From positions 124,001-188,000 of the forward strand of contig NZ_JAJKLK010000021.1 in NCBI RefSeq assembly GCF_020982545.1: a stretch of 64,000 nucleotides of DNA. The letters run 5' to 3'. The position numbers and the translations under genes were made by a program. The DNA is from Streptomyces sp. MNU76. GTDB taxonomy: Bacteria > Actinomycetota > Actinomycetes > Streptomycetales > Streptomycetaceae. Position 1 is the first letter of the stretch. The number at the start of each line of letters is the position of its first letter. The notes beneath the pieces were generated by a model, which worked only from the letters and a program-made list of their open reading frames with translations, had not been told where the DNA came from and searched no databases. Positions 10,348 to 19,532 of this stretch are shown one piece after another.

Positions 10348-10394
10348 TCGCGCAGTTCCCCGCGCCCCTGAAAGGGGCGCGGGGAACTGCGCGA
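10348..10394. terminator. Perfect 22-bp hairpin repeat
   Basis: Two perfect 22-base arms (left 10348-10369, right 10373-10394) with a three-base GAA loop, lying between the convergent response regulator and glgX genes. The sequence tcgcgcagttccccgcgccc is a repeat often seen between Streptomyces genes. Relatives or halves of it occur here at 1983, 26120, 32650 and 61396. It probably acts as a bidirectional terminator. Confidence 0.85.
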
Positions 10395-10446
10395 GAAGCC
10401 CCACCGGCCCGCAGACGACCGACAAGCGAGCGGGGTCGAAGGAGGA

Positions 10447-12702
10447 TCAGTCGGCCACCCGTAGCAGCAGTACGCAGCGCGCCGGTACCGTCACCGTCTC
10501 CCCCGCTCGGTGCAGCACCCCCGGTCCCTCGCCCTGTTCCTCCCGGGACGTGTCGACGACCACCTCGTAGCGCCTGGCCCACGGGGTGCCGGGCAGTACG
10601 AAGCTCACCGGACGGTCGCCGGCGTGCAGGACCGTGAGGAAGCTGTCGTCCAGGACGGGCGCCCCCCGCGCGTCGCGGCCCGGGATGTCCCGGCCCGAGA
10701 GATACATGCCCAGCGTCGCCGCCGGCGCGTACCAGTCCCGTTCGGTCATCTCCGTGCCGCGGGCGGTGAACCAGGCGAGGTCGCGCAGCCCGTCCGCCGA
10801 GTGGGCGCGGCCGGAGAAGAAGGCGCGGCGGCGCAGGACCGGGTGCGCGTGGCGCAGCGCGATCAGCCGGGACGTGAGGTCGAAGAGGGCCTTCCAGGCG
10901 GGGTCCTCCAGCAGGCTCCAGTCGATCCAGCTGATCTCGTTGTCCTGGCAGTACGCGTTGTTGTTGCCCCCCTGCGTGCGGCCCAGTTCGTCGCCTGCGA
11001 CCAGCATCGGCACACCCGTGGAGAGCAGCAGGGTGGTCAGGAGGTTGCGCAACTGGCGCCGCCGCAGCGCCCGTACGCGTTCGTCGTCCGTCTCCCCCTC
11101 GGCGCCGCAGTTCCAGGACCGGTTGTCGTCCGAGCCGTCCCGGTTGCCCTCCCCGTTCGCCTCGTTGTGCTTGCGCTCGTACGACACCAGGTCGCGCAGG
11201 GTGAAACCGTCGTGGGCGGTGACGAAGTTGACGGAGGCGTAGGGCCGTCGGCCGCCCCAGGCGTACAGGTCGCTGGAGCCCGACAGCCGGTAGCCGAGGT
11301 CCCGTACGTCCGGCAGCGCACCCCGCCAGAAGTCCCGGACCGCGCCCCGGTAGCGGTCGTTCCACTCCGTCCACAGGGGCGGGAAGGCGCCGACCTGGTA
11401 GCCGCCCGAACCCACGTCCCACGGCTCGGCGATCAGCTTCACCCGGCGCAGCACCGGGTCCTGGGCGATGACCGCGAGGAACGGGGAGAGCATGTCGACG
11501 TCGTGCATCGAGCGGGCGAGCGCGGCGGCGAGGTCGAAGCGGAAGCCGTCGACGCCCATCTCCGTCACCCAGTAGCGCAGGGAGTCGGTGATCAGACGGA
11601 GCACGTGCGGCTGCACCACGTGCAGGGTGTTGCCGCAGCCCGAGTAGTCCGCGTAGCGCCGCGGGTCGTGCTGCAGGCGGTAGTAGCCCCGGTTGTCGAT
11701 GCCGCGCAGCGACAGGCTCGGGCCGCGTTCGTCGGCCTCGGCGGTGTGGTTGTAGACCACGTCGAGGACGACCTCGATACCGGCCGCGTGCAGCGCCCGC
11801 ACCATCCGCTTGAACTCCCCGACCTGCTGCCCGGTCGTGCCCGACGAGGCGTACGCCGCGTGCGGGGCGAAGTAGCCGATCGAGTTGTAGCCCCAGTAGT
11901 TGCGCATGCCCCGGCGCAGCAGATGGTCCTCGTGGGCGAACTGGTGCACGGGCAGCAGTTCCACCGCCGTCACCCCCAGCTTCACCAGGTGCTCGATCGC
12001 GGCGGGGTGCGCGAGCCCGGCGTACGTGCCGCGCAGTTCCTCCGGGATGCCGGGGTGGGTCATGGTGAAGCCGCGGACGTGCAGCTCGTAGATGACCGAA
12101 TCCGCCCACGGTGTCTTCGGGCGGCGGTCGTCGGCCCAGTCGTCGTCGTCATGCACGACGACGCCCTTCGGGACGTGCGGTGCCGAGTCCCTCTCGTCGC
12201 GCACCGTGTCGGCGACATGCTGCTCGGGCCAGTCCCGGACGTGCCCGTACACCTCCGGAGGGAGGCTGAACTCGCCGTCCACGGCACGCGCGTACGGGTC
12301 AAGGAGGAGCTTCGCGGGGTTCCAGCGGGCGCCGGTCCACGGGTCCCAGCGGCCGTGCACGCGATAGCCGTACCGCTGCCCCGGCAGGACGCCCGGTACG
12401 AAGCCGTGCCAGATCTCATGGGTCAGCTCGGTCAGCCTCAGCCGGGTCTCCTCGCCCGTCGCCGAGAACAGACACAGCTCGACGGACTCCGCCCCGCCCG
12501 CCCACAACGCGAAGTTGGTGCCGGCGACCCCGTCGGGGCCCACCCGGAACCGCGCCCCCAGCGGTGTCGACGCCCCCGGCCACACGGGCCTCGGCTCCGG
12601 CGCGGCCCCGTCACGCCGGTCGCCGTTCAGCACGGTGGCCGGACGCGCGGCCGGCACCCCCCGCGTCCCCCGTACTTCGTCCTGCTCGGCTGCGCTCGAC
12701 AC
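10447..12702 (-). CDS. glgX: Glycogen debranching enzyme GlgX (isoamylase family)
   Basis: A 751-residue GH13 enzyme that removes alpha-1,6 branches from glycogen or limit dextrins. An N-terminal CBM48-like domain (PLGARFRVGPDGVAGTNFAL) precedes the barrel. Catalytic-region motifs are DVVYNHTAE, the nucleophile segment GFRFDLAAAL, the general acid LIAEPWDVG and the VTAHDGFTLRDLV motif. GTG 12702 is chosen as the start because GGGAGG lies eight bases upstream. A start at 12864 would add 54 Arg-rich residues that overlap the divergent gene's control region. It faces the L,D-transpeptidase gene across about 150 bp. Confidence 0.93.
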   Translation of the reverse strand: MSSAAEQDEVRGTRGVPAARPATVLNGDRRDGAAPEPRPVWPGASTPLGARFRVGPDGVAGTNFALWAGGAESVELCLFSATGEETRLRLTELTHEIWHGFVPGVLPGQRYGYRVHGRWDPWTGARWNPAKLLLDPYARAVDGEFSLPPEVYGHVRDWPEQHVADTVRDERDSAPHVPKGVVVHDDDDWADDRRPKTPWADSVIYELHVRGFTMTHPGIPEELRGTYAGLAHPAAIEHLVKLGVTAVELLPVHQFAHEDHLLRRGMRNYWGYNSIGYFAPHAAYASSGTTGQQVGEFKRMVRALHAAGIEVVLDVVYNHTAEADERGPSLSLRGIDNRGYYRLQHDPRRYADYSGCGNTLHVVQPHVLRLITDSLRYWVTEMGVDGFRFDLAAALARSMHDVDMLSPFLAVIAQDPVLRRVKLIAEPWDVGSGGYQVGAFPPLWTEWNDRYRGAVRDFWRGALPDVRDLGYRLSGSSDLYAWGGRRPYASVNFVTAHDGFTLRDLVSYERKHNEANGEGNRDGSDDNRSWNCGAEGETDDERVRALRRRQLRNLLTTLLLSTGVPMLVAGDELGRTQGGNNNAYCQDNEISWIDWSLLEDPAWKALFDLTSRLIALRHAHPVLRRRAFFSGRAHSADGLRDLAWFTARGTEMTERDWYAPAATLGMYLSGRDIPGRDARGAPVLDDSFLTVLHAGDRPVSFVLPGTPWARRYEVVVDTSREEQGEGPGVLHRAGETVTVPARCVLLLRVAD

Positions 12703-12851
12703 CTCAGGCCTCCCGCGGCTCGGTGGGCGACGGAGAAGGGGAGCGAGATGTCCCGTCACCGCTCCCCATCGCGTCGTCCTCCCAAGGGTTCTGCCCAGAG
12801 CACGCCTCGCACTCACGTTTCCCGGGGGCGTGCGCCGTCGTTGGGCCGCAC

Positions 12852-14078
12852 GTGAACCACGCACAGACGCACGCGCGCCGCGCCGGGGCCGCCCTGGCCG
12901 CCGCGCTCACCTGGGCCGGCCTGCTCGCCGGGGTCGCCGGCTGCACCGCCGGACCGCCGCTCACCAGCGCAAAGGCGCCCGACGACTCGATCCGGGTCAC
13001 ACCGGAGGACGGCAGCAAGGGCGTGCGCCCGGAGCAGCGCTTCGAAGTACGGGTGCCCAGCGGGCGCCTGGAGTCCGTCAAGGTGGTGAAGTCCCAGGAC
13101 GCGCAGGAGTCACCCGTCCCCGGACAACTCTCCGCCGACGGACTGACCTGGCGCCCCACCGGCTCACGGAAGCTCGCGCTGGCCGCCCGGTACACCGTCG
13201 ACGCCGTCGCCCTCGACGGCCACGGCCGGCGCTCGGCACGGCACGTCACCTTCACCACGCACGTCCCCGACGAGCGCTTCATCGCGTACGTCACACCCGA
13301 GAACCGGGCCACCGTGGGCACCGGGATGATCGTCTCACTGGAGTTCAACCGGGTGATCGAGGACCGCGCGGCCGTGGAACGCGCCGTCGAGGTGACCGCC
13401 GAGCCGGCCGTCGAGGTCCGCCCGCACTGGTTCGGCGGGGGCCGCCTCGACTTCCGCCCCGAGAGGTACTGGAGGCCCGGCACCAGGGTCACCGTCGCCC
13501 TGCGCCTGCGCGACGTCGAGGGCGCGCCCGGCGTCTACGGCCAGCAGGACAGGACGTTCTCGTTCACCGTCGGCCGCCACCAGGTCAGCGTGGTCGACGC
13601 GGCCCGGCACACCATGCGCGTGGAACGCGGCGACGGGGTGCTCGCCACCCTCCCCATCACCGCCGGGGCGCCCAGGACCACGACGTACAACGGGAAGATG
13701 GTCGTCACCGAGATGCTGGAGGTGACCCGGATGAACGGGGCCACCGTGGGCTTCAGGAAGGCGAACGGCAAGAGCGAGTACGACATCCCGGACGTTCCGC
13801 ACGCCATGCGCCTGACCACCTCCGGCACCTTCCTGCACGGCAACTACTGGGCGCCGGACGCCTTCGGCCGGGCCAACGTCAGCCACGGCTGTGTGGGCCT
13901 GCGCGATGTGAAGGGCGGCGATTCCGGCACCCCCGCGGGGTGGTTCTTCGACCGCAGCCTCGTCGGGGACGTCGTCGAGGTCGTGAACAGCGATGACAAA
14001 ACGGTCGCTCCCGACAATGGCCTCGGAGGATGGAACATGGGGTGGAAGGCATGGAAAGCGGGTGCCGCGGTGAAGTAG
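12852..14078 (+). CDS. Lipoprotein L,D-transpeptidase
   Basis: 408 residues from GTG 12852. A signal sequence ends in the lipobox VAGC, so it should be lipid-anchored outside the membrane. Two Ig-like domains (residues about 45-240) precede the YkuD catalytic domain, whose active site HGNYWAPDAFGRANVSHGCV holds the catalytic Cys. It should make 3-3 cross-links in peptidoglycan. The next gene is a close relative, so the two form a tandem pair. No clear ribosome site precedes the GTG, and the start rests on the lipoprotein signal. Confidence 0.92.
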   Translation: MNHAQTHARRAGAALAAALTWAGLLAGVAGCTAGPPLTSAKAPDDSIRVTPEDGSKGVRPEQRFEVRVPSGRLESVKVVKSQDAQESPVPGQLSADGLTWRPTGSRKLALAARYTVDAVALDGHGRRSARHVTFTTHVPDERFIAYVTPENRATVGTGMIVSLEFNRVIEDRAAVERAVEVTAEPAVEVRPHWFGGGRLDFRPERYWRPGTRVTVALRLRDVEGAPGVYGQQDRTFSFTVGRHQVSVVDAARHTMRVERGDGVLATLPITAGAPRTTTYNGKMVVTEMLEVTRMNGATVGFRKANGKSEYDIPDVPHAMRLTTSGTFLHGNYWAPDAFGRANVSHGCVGLRDVKGGDSGTPAGWFFDRSLVGDVVEVVNSDDKTVAPDNGLGGWNMGWKAWKAGAAVK

Positions 14079-14271
14079 ACCGACATAGCGGCGACATGGC
14101 ACCCGGCTCGGCGCCGGCAGGCGGGACGCGCGTGATCATCCAAGTTGGGACTGAACGGTGACATTCACCGAGACCCATCCATTCCGATCATCCGGTTAAT
14201 GTACGTGCGGACGCGCACGCTGCGCGTAGGGGTGCGGGCCTGCTCAGGCCGTGCGAGGGGAGACCAGAGAG

Positions 14272-15531
14272 TTGAACGGGCGACCGATATCGGGGGCGTC
14301 GGTTGGCGCGCGGACGCGGCGGCGCAAGGGGGCCCTGGCCGTGCTGCCGGTCCTGATGCTGCTCGCCGTCACCGCGTGCGGCGGAGGCGGGGGCTCGGAA
14401 CCCGGCTCCGGCGGCGAGAAGGGGAAGGGCTCCGACAAGAGTGCCTCCGACAAGGCGGCGGCCACCGGGCCTTCGGAGGCGGTCGTCACCATCGCCCCGA
14501 AGGACGGCGCCGATGCCGTGGCGACCAGCGGCGCGCTCAAGGTGACCGCCGCCAAGGGCAGGCTGTCCGAGGTCACGGTCGAGAACGACAAGGGCGAGAA
14601 GATCGCCGGCGAGATAGCGAAGGACGGCTCCAGCTGGACGCCGTCCATCCACCTCAACTCGGCCACCGAGTACAAGGTGCACGCCGTCGCGAAGGACTCC
14701 GAGGGGCGTGAGGCGGCCGAGGACTCGTCCTTCACCACCCTGACCCCGAAGAACACCTTCGTCGGCATCTTCACCCCCGAGGACGGCTCGAAGGTCGGCG
14801 TCGGCATGCCGTTCTCGGTTCGCTTCACCCGGGGCATCACCGCCCCCGAGGACGTCGAGAAGGCCATCACCATCAAGACCGAGCCGGCCGTCGACGTCGA
14901 GGGCCACTGGTTCGGCAACGACCGTATCGACTTCCGCCCGGAGAAGTACTGGAAGGCCGGCACCAAGGTCACCGTCGACCTCAACCTCGACGGCGTCGAG
15001 GGCCGCGACGGCGTCTACGGCGAGCAGAGCAAGAAGATCTCCTTCACCATCGGCCGCAGCCAGGTCTCCACGGTCGACGTCAAGAAGCTCACCATGAAGG
15101 TCGAGCGGGAAGGCAAGGTCATCAAGACCATCCCGGTCACCACCGGCAAGCCCGGCATGGAGACCTGGAACGGCCAGATGGTCATCAGCGAGCGCCTGCG
15201 CGTGACCCGGATGAACGGCGAGACCGTCGGCTACGGCGGCGAGTACGACATCAAGGACGTGCCGGACGCCATGCGGCTGACCACCTCCGGCACCTTCATC
15301 CACGGCAACTACTGGGGCGGCGGCGCCTTCGGCAACTACAACGCCAGCCACGGCTGCATCGGCCTGCGCGACACCCGCGGCGGCTGGGACCGCAAGGCAC
15401 CGGGCGCCTGGTTCTTCGACAACTCGATGGTCGGTGACGTGGTGATCGTCAAGAACTCCAACGACCGCGTCGTCGACCCGGACAACGGCTACAACGGCTG
15501 GAACATGTCCTGGAGCAAGTGGAAGGCGTGA
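14272..15531 (+). CDS. Lipoprotein L,D-transpeptidase (second copy)
   Basis: About 419 residues. TTG 14272 is chosen because GAGGGGAG lies nine bases upstream; GTG 14251 is possible but has no ribosome site. The signal peptide ends LLAVTAC and is followed by a Gly/Ser/Lys-rich linker. Two Ig-like domains and a YkuD domain follow, with the catalytic motif HGNYWGGGAFGNYNASHGCI. It is about half identical to the preceding gene by eye and shares the MNGETVG and AMRLTTSGTF segments. A cell-wall cross-linking role is expected for both. Confidence 0.92.
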   Translation: MNGRPISGASVGARTRRRKGALAVLPVLMLLAVTACGGGGGSEPGSGGEKGKGSDKSASDKAAATGPSEAVVTIAPKDGADAVATSGALKVTAAKGRLSEVTVENDKGEKIAGEIAKDGSSWTPSIHLNSATEYKVHAVAKDSEGREAAEDSSFTTLTPKNTFVGIFTPEDGSKVGVGMPFSVRFTRGITAPEDVEKAITIKTEPAVDVEGHWFGNDRIDFRPEKYWKAGTKVTVDLNLDGVEGRDGVYGEQSKKISFTIGRSQVSTVDVKKLTMKVEREGKVIKTIPVTTGKPGMETWNGQMVISERLRVTRMNGETVGYGGEYDIKDVPDAMRLTTSGTFIHGNYWGGGAFGNYNASHGCIGLRDTRGGWDRKAPGAWFFDNSMVGDVVIVKNSNDRVVDPDNGYNGWNMSWSKWKA

Positions 15532-15586
15532 GCGCCACCGCTTGAACCTCTGAAGTACGGCTCTGAAGTACGGCAGTACGGCAGTA

Positions 15587-15618
15587 CGGCCCCGGTGTGA
15601 TGCACGGCACCGGGGCCG
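15587..15618 (+). terminator. Rho-independent-like hairpin after L,D-transpeptidase
   Basis: Perfect 11-base arms (cggccccggtg at 15587-15597 and caccggggccg at 15608-15618) around a ten-base loop, 56 bases after the transpeptidase stop. There is no T-run, as is usual for this G+C content. Just before it lies a short run of cggcagta-like microrepeats. Confidence 0.8.
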
Positions 15619-15647
15619 TTGCCGTTAGTGGCCGTTAACCTGCCTTC

Positions 15648-16415
15648 ATGACCGTCCATCTCGAAGTCGCCGAAGGCGTGGGCACCGTCCGCCTCGACCG
15701 CCCCCCGATGAACGCCCTGGACATCGCGGCCCAGGACCGCCTCAAGGAAGTCGCGGAGGAGGCGGCGGAACGGGACGACGTCCGCGCCGTCGTCCTCTAC
15801 GGAGGAGAGAAGGTGTTCGCGGCGGGCGCGGACATCAAGGAGATGCAGGCCATGGACCACGCGGCGATGGTCGCCCGGTCCCGTGCCCTCCAGGACTCCT
15901 TCAGCGCCGTGGCCCGCATCCCCAAGCCGGTCGTCGCGGCCGTCACCGGGTACGCCCTGGGCGGCGGTTGCGAGCTGGCGCTCTGCGCGGACTACCGGAT
16001 CGCCGGGGAGAACGCGAAGCTCGGCCAGCCGGAGATCCTGCTCGGGGTGATCCCGGGCGCGGGCGGCACCCAGCGGCTGTCCCGGCTCGTGGGCCCCTCC
16101 AAGGCCAAGGACCTGATCTTCACCGGCCGGATGGTCAAGGCGGACGAGGCCCTGACGCTCGGTCTGGTGGACCGGGTCGTCCCGGCCGACGAGGTGTACT
16201 CCGCCGCGCACGAGTGGGCCGCCAGGCTGGCGCGCGGGCCGGCGATGGCGCTGCGGGCCGCCAAGGAGTCGATCGACGCGGGCCTGGAGACCGACCTGGA
16301 GACCGGCCTGGCCATCGAGCGGAACTGGTTCTCCGGGCTGTTCGCCACCGAGGACCGCGAACGCGGAATGCGGAGCTTCGTGGAGGAGGGCCCGGGCAAG
16401 GCGAAGTTCGTCTGA
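15648..16415 (+). CDS. Enoyl-CoA hydratase/isomerase family protein
   Basis: 255 residues, full length for the crotonase family, which hydrates or isomerises acyl-CoA thioesters. The oxyanion-hole segments are FAAGADIKEMQ and GYALGGGCELALCADYRI. The two acidic positions of true hydratases fall in GGCELAL and GQPEILLGVIPGAGGTQRL, so hydration activity is plausible. The start is ATG 15648. It stands alone between the transpeptidase terminator and a long intergenic stretch. Confidence 0.9.
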   Translation: MTVHLEVAEGVGTVRLDRPPMNALDIAAQDRLKEVAEEAAERDDVRAVVLYGGEKVFAAGADIKEMQAMDHAAMVARSRALQDSFSAVARIPKPVVAAVTGYALGGGCELALCADYRIAGENAKLGQPEILLGVIPGAGGTQRLSRLVGPSKAKDLIFTGRMVKADEALTLGLVDRVVPADEVYSAAHEWAARLARGPAMALRAAKESIDAGLETDLETGLAIERNWFSGLFATEDRERGMRSFVEEGPGKAKFV

Positions 16416-16849
16416 CGGCCGGGGAAGCACGGCGGGCACGCTTTGAGCGAGCACGGCCGACGCGCCTGGCGAGCGGGTCGGCCGTGCCTCGCCGCGCAGG
16501 GTCGTCACGGCTCGTGCGCGCGCGGTCGGCGCGCCTCGCCGCGCACGGTCGGGCCCGGGCCGAAATCCGCCGTACAAGTTCCGCTGATCGACTTGCAGTT
16601 GACGCGGTGTATTACCCGCGTCCCCCGAAGGAGCGGTTTATCCGAGCCTTAAGGCAGCCTTAAGGGATTCCCGCCCAAGAGGCCCGAGGCTGACCGAAGT
16701 TCAGGTCGTTCGCACAGGTCAAACGGGCTGAGGCGAGCAGATTACTGCCGCTGGCATATGTCAAACGAAACCACCGGAATGGTTGGTTCCGGGGGTTGTA
16801 TTCCCCTGGAACGGCCCCGAAGAGGGCTCAGGACGGCCATGATGGGGGC
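16416..16849 (+). promoter_or_regulatory. 434-bp intergenic stretch, dyads upstream of HATPase gene
   Basis: No gene is seen here. Two copies of gccttaagg lie side by side near 16650-16665. A dyad at 16787-16811 (ttccggggg, spacer, cccctggaa) sits about 40 bases before the ATG of the HATPase gene and could be an operator or leader hairpin. The stretch around 16730-16780 is less GC-rich than its surroundings and may hold the promoter. These assignments come from pattern alone. Confidence 0.4.
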
Positions 16850-17353
16850 ATGGCGGGGCTGGAGGGTATCGAACAGCCGCGGCGGCACGGGAGTGCGACC
16901 GCGGCGCGTTGGTCACCTGCGATCGAGGACGAACGGGCGCAGAAGGCACTGGAGTTGTTCGGCAATCCCACCGAGGGAGAGGTTCCGCTCCCGTCCCGTC
17001 CCGAGTCCGCGGCCACCGCGCGGCGGCTCGCCCAGGTCGTCGTCCTGCGCCAGTGGCGGCTGTCGCCGAAGATGACCGAGGACGCGGTCCTGCTCGTCTC
17101 CGAACTCGTGGGCAACGCCGTACGGCACACCGGCGCCCGCGTCTTCGGACTCCGTATGCGCCGCCGGCCCGGCTGGATCCGCGTCGAGGTCCGCGACCCC
17201 TCACGGGGGCTGCCCTGTCTGATGCCGGTCCAGGAGATGGACCTCAGCGGCCGGGGCCTGTTCCTGGTGGACAAGCTCTCGGACCGGTGGGGGGTCGATC
17301 TGCTTCCCCGGGGCAAGACGACCTGGTTCGAGATGAGAGTCGCGGACCGGTAG
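16850..17353 (+). CDS. HATPase-domain (anti-sigma factor-like) protein
   Basis: 167 residues from ATG 16850. Its single domain is a GHKL ATPase of the RsbW/SpoIIAB type common in Streptomyces. The N-box is SELVGNAVRHTGA, and the glycine-rich box is GRGLFLVDKLSDRWGV. There is no sensor or membrane part. Such proteins usually bind and inhibit a sigma factor or phosphorylate an anti-sigma antagonist. No sigma factor or antagonist lies next to it, so the partner is unknown. Confidence 0.82.
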   Translation: MAGLEGIEQPRRHGSATAARWSPAIEDERAQKALELFGNPTEGEVPLPSRPESAATARRLAQVVVLRQWRLSPKMTEDAVLLVSELVGNAVRHTGARVFGLRMRRRPGWIRVEVRDPSRGLPCLMPVQEMDLSGRGLFLVDKLSDRWGVDLLPRGKTTWFEMRVADR

Positions 17354-17556
17354 ACAGGTCAGGATCACGGGCCCGTCGGCCCGTCACCGCGCGCACCTCC
17401 GTCGAGCCGCGCACCCGGCGGCAGCCGCCACGCACCTCCGTCGATCGGCCGAATCGCCGGCATTCATGGTGAACCTCCCTATAAAGGTCGCGTGACCACC
17501 CCCGCACCCCTCAAGCAACACCCCTCAAACAAAACCATCCCAAGCAGCACCACCTC

Positions 17557-18744
17557 GTGCGGCGCGCCCTCCTCGCGGCCGCCGTCCTCGCCGCCGTCGC
17601 CGCGTGCGGCTCCGACGCCGGGACGACCGAGCAGGAGCGACGTGTCCGGGCCGACCGGGCCGCCGCCGAAGCCGAGGCCGCCGAGCGGAGGAAGAAGCAG
17701 CGGACGACGCTCCGGGGCCTGCGCGGCATGCCGCCCGTGCTGGACCCCCGGGACGTCTACGCCGCCGACCGCCCGAACCGGCTCTCCCCGGTGGTCAAGG
17801 ACTTCCCCTCCCGGGTGTACGTGCCCAACAGCGAGTCCGACACGGTCACCGTCATCGACCCGAAGACCTACGAGGTCGTCGAGACCATCCCGGTGGGCCG
17901 CCAGCCCCAGCACGTCGTCCCGTCCTGGGACCTGAAGACCCTCTGGGTCAACAACAACCGGGGCCACACCCTCACCCCCATCGACCCGAGGACGGGCAAG
18001 GCGGGCAAGCCGGTCGAGGTGCACGACCCGTACAACCTGTACTTCACCCCCAACGGCAAGTACGCCGTCGTCATGGCCTCCCTCGACCGTGAACTCGTCT
18101 TCCGCGACCCGCACACCATGAAGCGGATCAAGACCGAGCCGGTCACGTGCTACGGCGTCAACCACGCCGACTTCTCCCTCGACGGCACGTACTTCATCGT
18201 CTCCTGCGAGTTCAGCGGCGAACTGCTCAAGGTCGACACCGCGAAGATGAAGGTGATCGGGCAGCAGAAGCTGCCGTTCGAGGGAGCCATGCCGCAGGAC
18301 GTGAAGATCTCACCGGACGGCAAGCGGTTCTACATCGCCGACATGATGGCCCACGGCATGTGGGTCCTGGACGGCGACACCTTCGAGGAGCCGAAGCTGC
18401 TGCCCACCGGCAAGGGCACCCACGGCCTCTACGTCGGCCGCGACTCCCGCGAGATGTACGTCTCCAACCGGGGCGAAGGCACCGTGTCCGTCTTCGACTT
18501 CACCGAGAACAAGCTCACCAAGAAGTGGCACCTCCCCGACGGCGGCAGCCCCGACATGGGCGGTGTCTCCGCCGACGGCAAGGTCCTGTGGCTCTCAGGC
18601 CGCTACGACTCCGAGGTGTACGCCATCGACACCCGCACCGGGGAGCAACTCGCCCGCATCCCCGTCGGCAGCGGCCCGCACGGCCTCGCGGTCTACCCGC
18701 AGCCGGGCCGCTACTCCCTCGGGCACACGGGCATCTTCCGGTGA
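17557..18744 (+). CDS. YVTN beta-propeller lipoprotein
   Basis: 395 residues from GTG 17557, with a signal peptide ending in the lipobox AVAAC. A charged coiled-coil-like stretch (residues 25-50, ERRVRADRAAAEAEAAERRK) leads into about seven 40-residue beta-propeller repeats. Typical strands are VYVPNSESDTVTVIDPKTYE and MYVSNRGEGTVSVFDFTENK. It should be a surface lipoprotein that binds a partner protein or ligand. Enzymatic activity is not evident. It is a single gene with a short gap before the ADP-ribosyltransferase gene. Confidence 0.88.
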   Translation: MRRALLAAAVLAAVAACGSDAGTTEQERRVRADRAAAEAEAAERRKKQRTTLRGLRGMPPVLDPRDVYAADRPNRLSPVVKDFPSRVYVPNSESDTVTVIDPKTYEVVETIPVGRQPQHVVPSWDLKTLWVNNNRGHTLTPIDPRTGKAGKPVEVHDPYNLYFTPNGKYAVVMASLDRELVFRDPHTMKRIKTEPVTCYGVNHADFSLDGTYFIVSCEFSGELLKVDTAKMKVIGQQKLPFEGAMPQDVKISPDGKRFYIADMMAHGMWVLDGDTFEEPKLLPTGKGTHGLYVGRDSREMYVSNRGEGTVSVFDFTENKLTKKWHLPDGGSPDMGGVSADGKVLWLSGRYDSEVYAIDTRTGEQLARIPVGSGPHGLAVYPQPGRYSLGHTGIFR

Positions 18745-18876
18745 CTACCGGAGACTCGCGGGCCGCCGGTCCCGACCGGCACCTTCCGGTGACACATGAC
18801 AACCGGGCGGGCTGACACGCCTCCATACGAGTGACGGTCCCCGGCCCGGCGCCGCGCAGCCGAGATCGTGCTGGAC

Positions 18877-19500
18877 ATGATCACTTCTCGTGCGCGGCGC
18901 CGGGCCGCCGCCGTCGTCCTGTCCCTCTCCGCCGTCCTCGCGACCTCCGCCGCGACCGCCCCGGCACAGAGCCCCGCCTCGCAGCCCGCCGCTGCCTCCG
19001 CGAGGGCCGCCGCCCCCACCTGTCCTCAGTTCGAGGACCCGGTGCACGCTGCCGCCGACCGCCGCGTGGACGTCGCCCGCATCACCCCCGAGCCGGTCTG
19101 GCGCAAGAGCTGCGGCACCCTCTACCGCAGCGACAGCAGGGGCCCGGCCGTGGTCTTCGAGCAGGGCTTCCACCCCAAGGACGTCATCGACGGGCAGTAC
19201 GACATCGAGAGCTACGTCCTGGTCAACCAGCCCTCGCCGTACGTCTCCACGACCTACGACCACGACCTCTACAAGACCTGGTACAAGTCCGGCTACAACT
19301 ACTACATCGATGCCCCCGGCGGCGTCGACGTCAACAAGACCATCGGTGACCAGCACAAGTGGGTCGACCAGGTCGAGGTCGCCTTCCCCGGCGGTATCCG
19401 GACGGAGTTCATCGTCGGTGTCTGCCCGGTCGACAAGAAGACCAAGACGGAGAAGATGAGCGAGTGCGAGAGCAACCCGCACTACGAGCCCTGGCACTGA
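18877..19500 (+). CDS. Secreted scabin/ScARP-like guanine ADP-ribosyltransferase
   Basis: 207 residues with an Arg-rich signal peptide (about 40 residues, likely cleaved near ASARAAA). The mature protein resembles scabin of S. scabies and ScARP of S. coelicolor, pierisin-family toxins that attach ADP-ribose to guanine bases and nucleosides. Three active-site parts are visible: the NAD-binding Arg in GTLYRSDSRGP, the STT triplet in SPYVSTTYDHDLY, and the QxE pair in WVDQVEVAFPGG. Four cysteines (PTCPQF, KSCGTLY, GVCPVD, SECESN) may form two disulphides. The target is inferred from the family. GTG 18868 is an alternative start. Confidence 0.9.
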   Translation: MITSRARRRAAAVVLSLSAVLATSAATAPAQSPASQPAAASARAAAPTCPQFEDPVHAAADRRVDVARITPEPVWRKSCGTLYRSDSRGPAVVFEQGFHPKDVIDGQYDIESYVLVNQPSPYVSTTYDHDLYKTWYKSGYNYYIDAPGGVDVNKTIGDQHKWVDQVEVAFPGGIRTEFIVGVCPVDKKTKTEKMSECESNPHYEPWH

Positions 19501-19532
19501 CGCCGACGCCGACGCCGTAGCCCCCGGCGCGG

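Noticed and set aside
10510..12855. Plus-strand open frame of about 781 residues opposite glgX
   Set aside because: The minus strand encodes GH13 catalytic motifs and a matching ribosome site. The plus-strand product is Val/Arg/Pro-rich and has no domain.
14251..14272. GTG 14251 as start of the second L,D-transpeptidase
   Set aside because: No ribosome site precedes it. GAGGGGAG sits at correct distance from TTG 14272, and the shorter form still has a complete lipoprotein signal.
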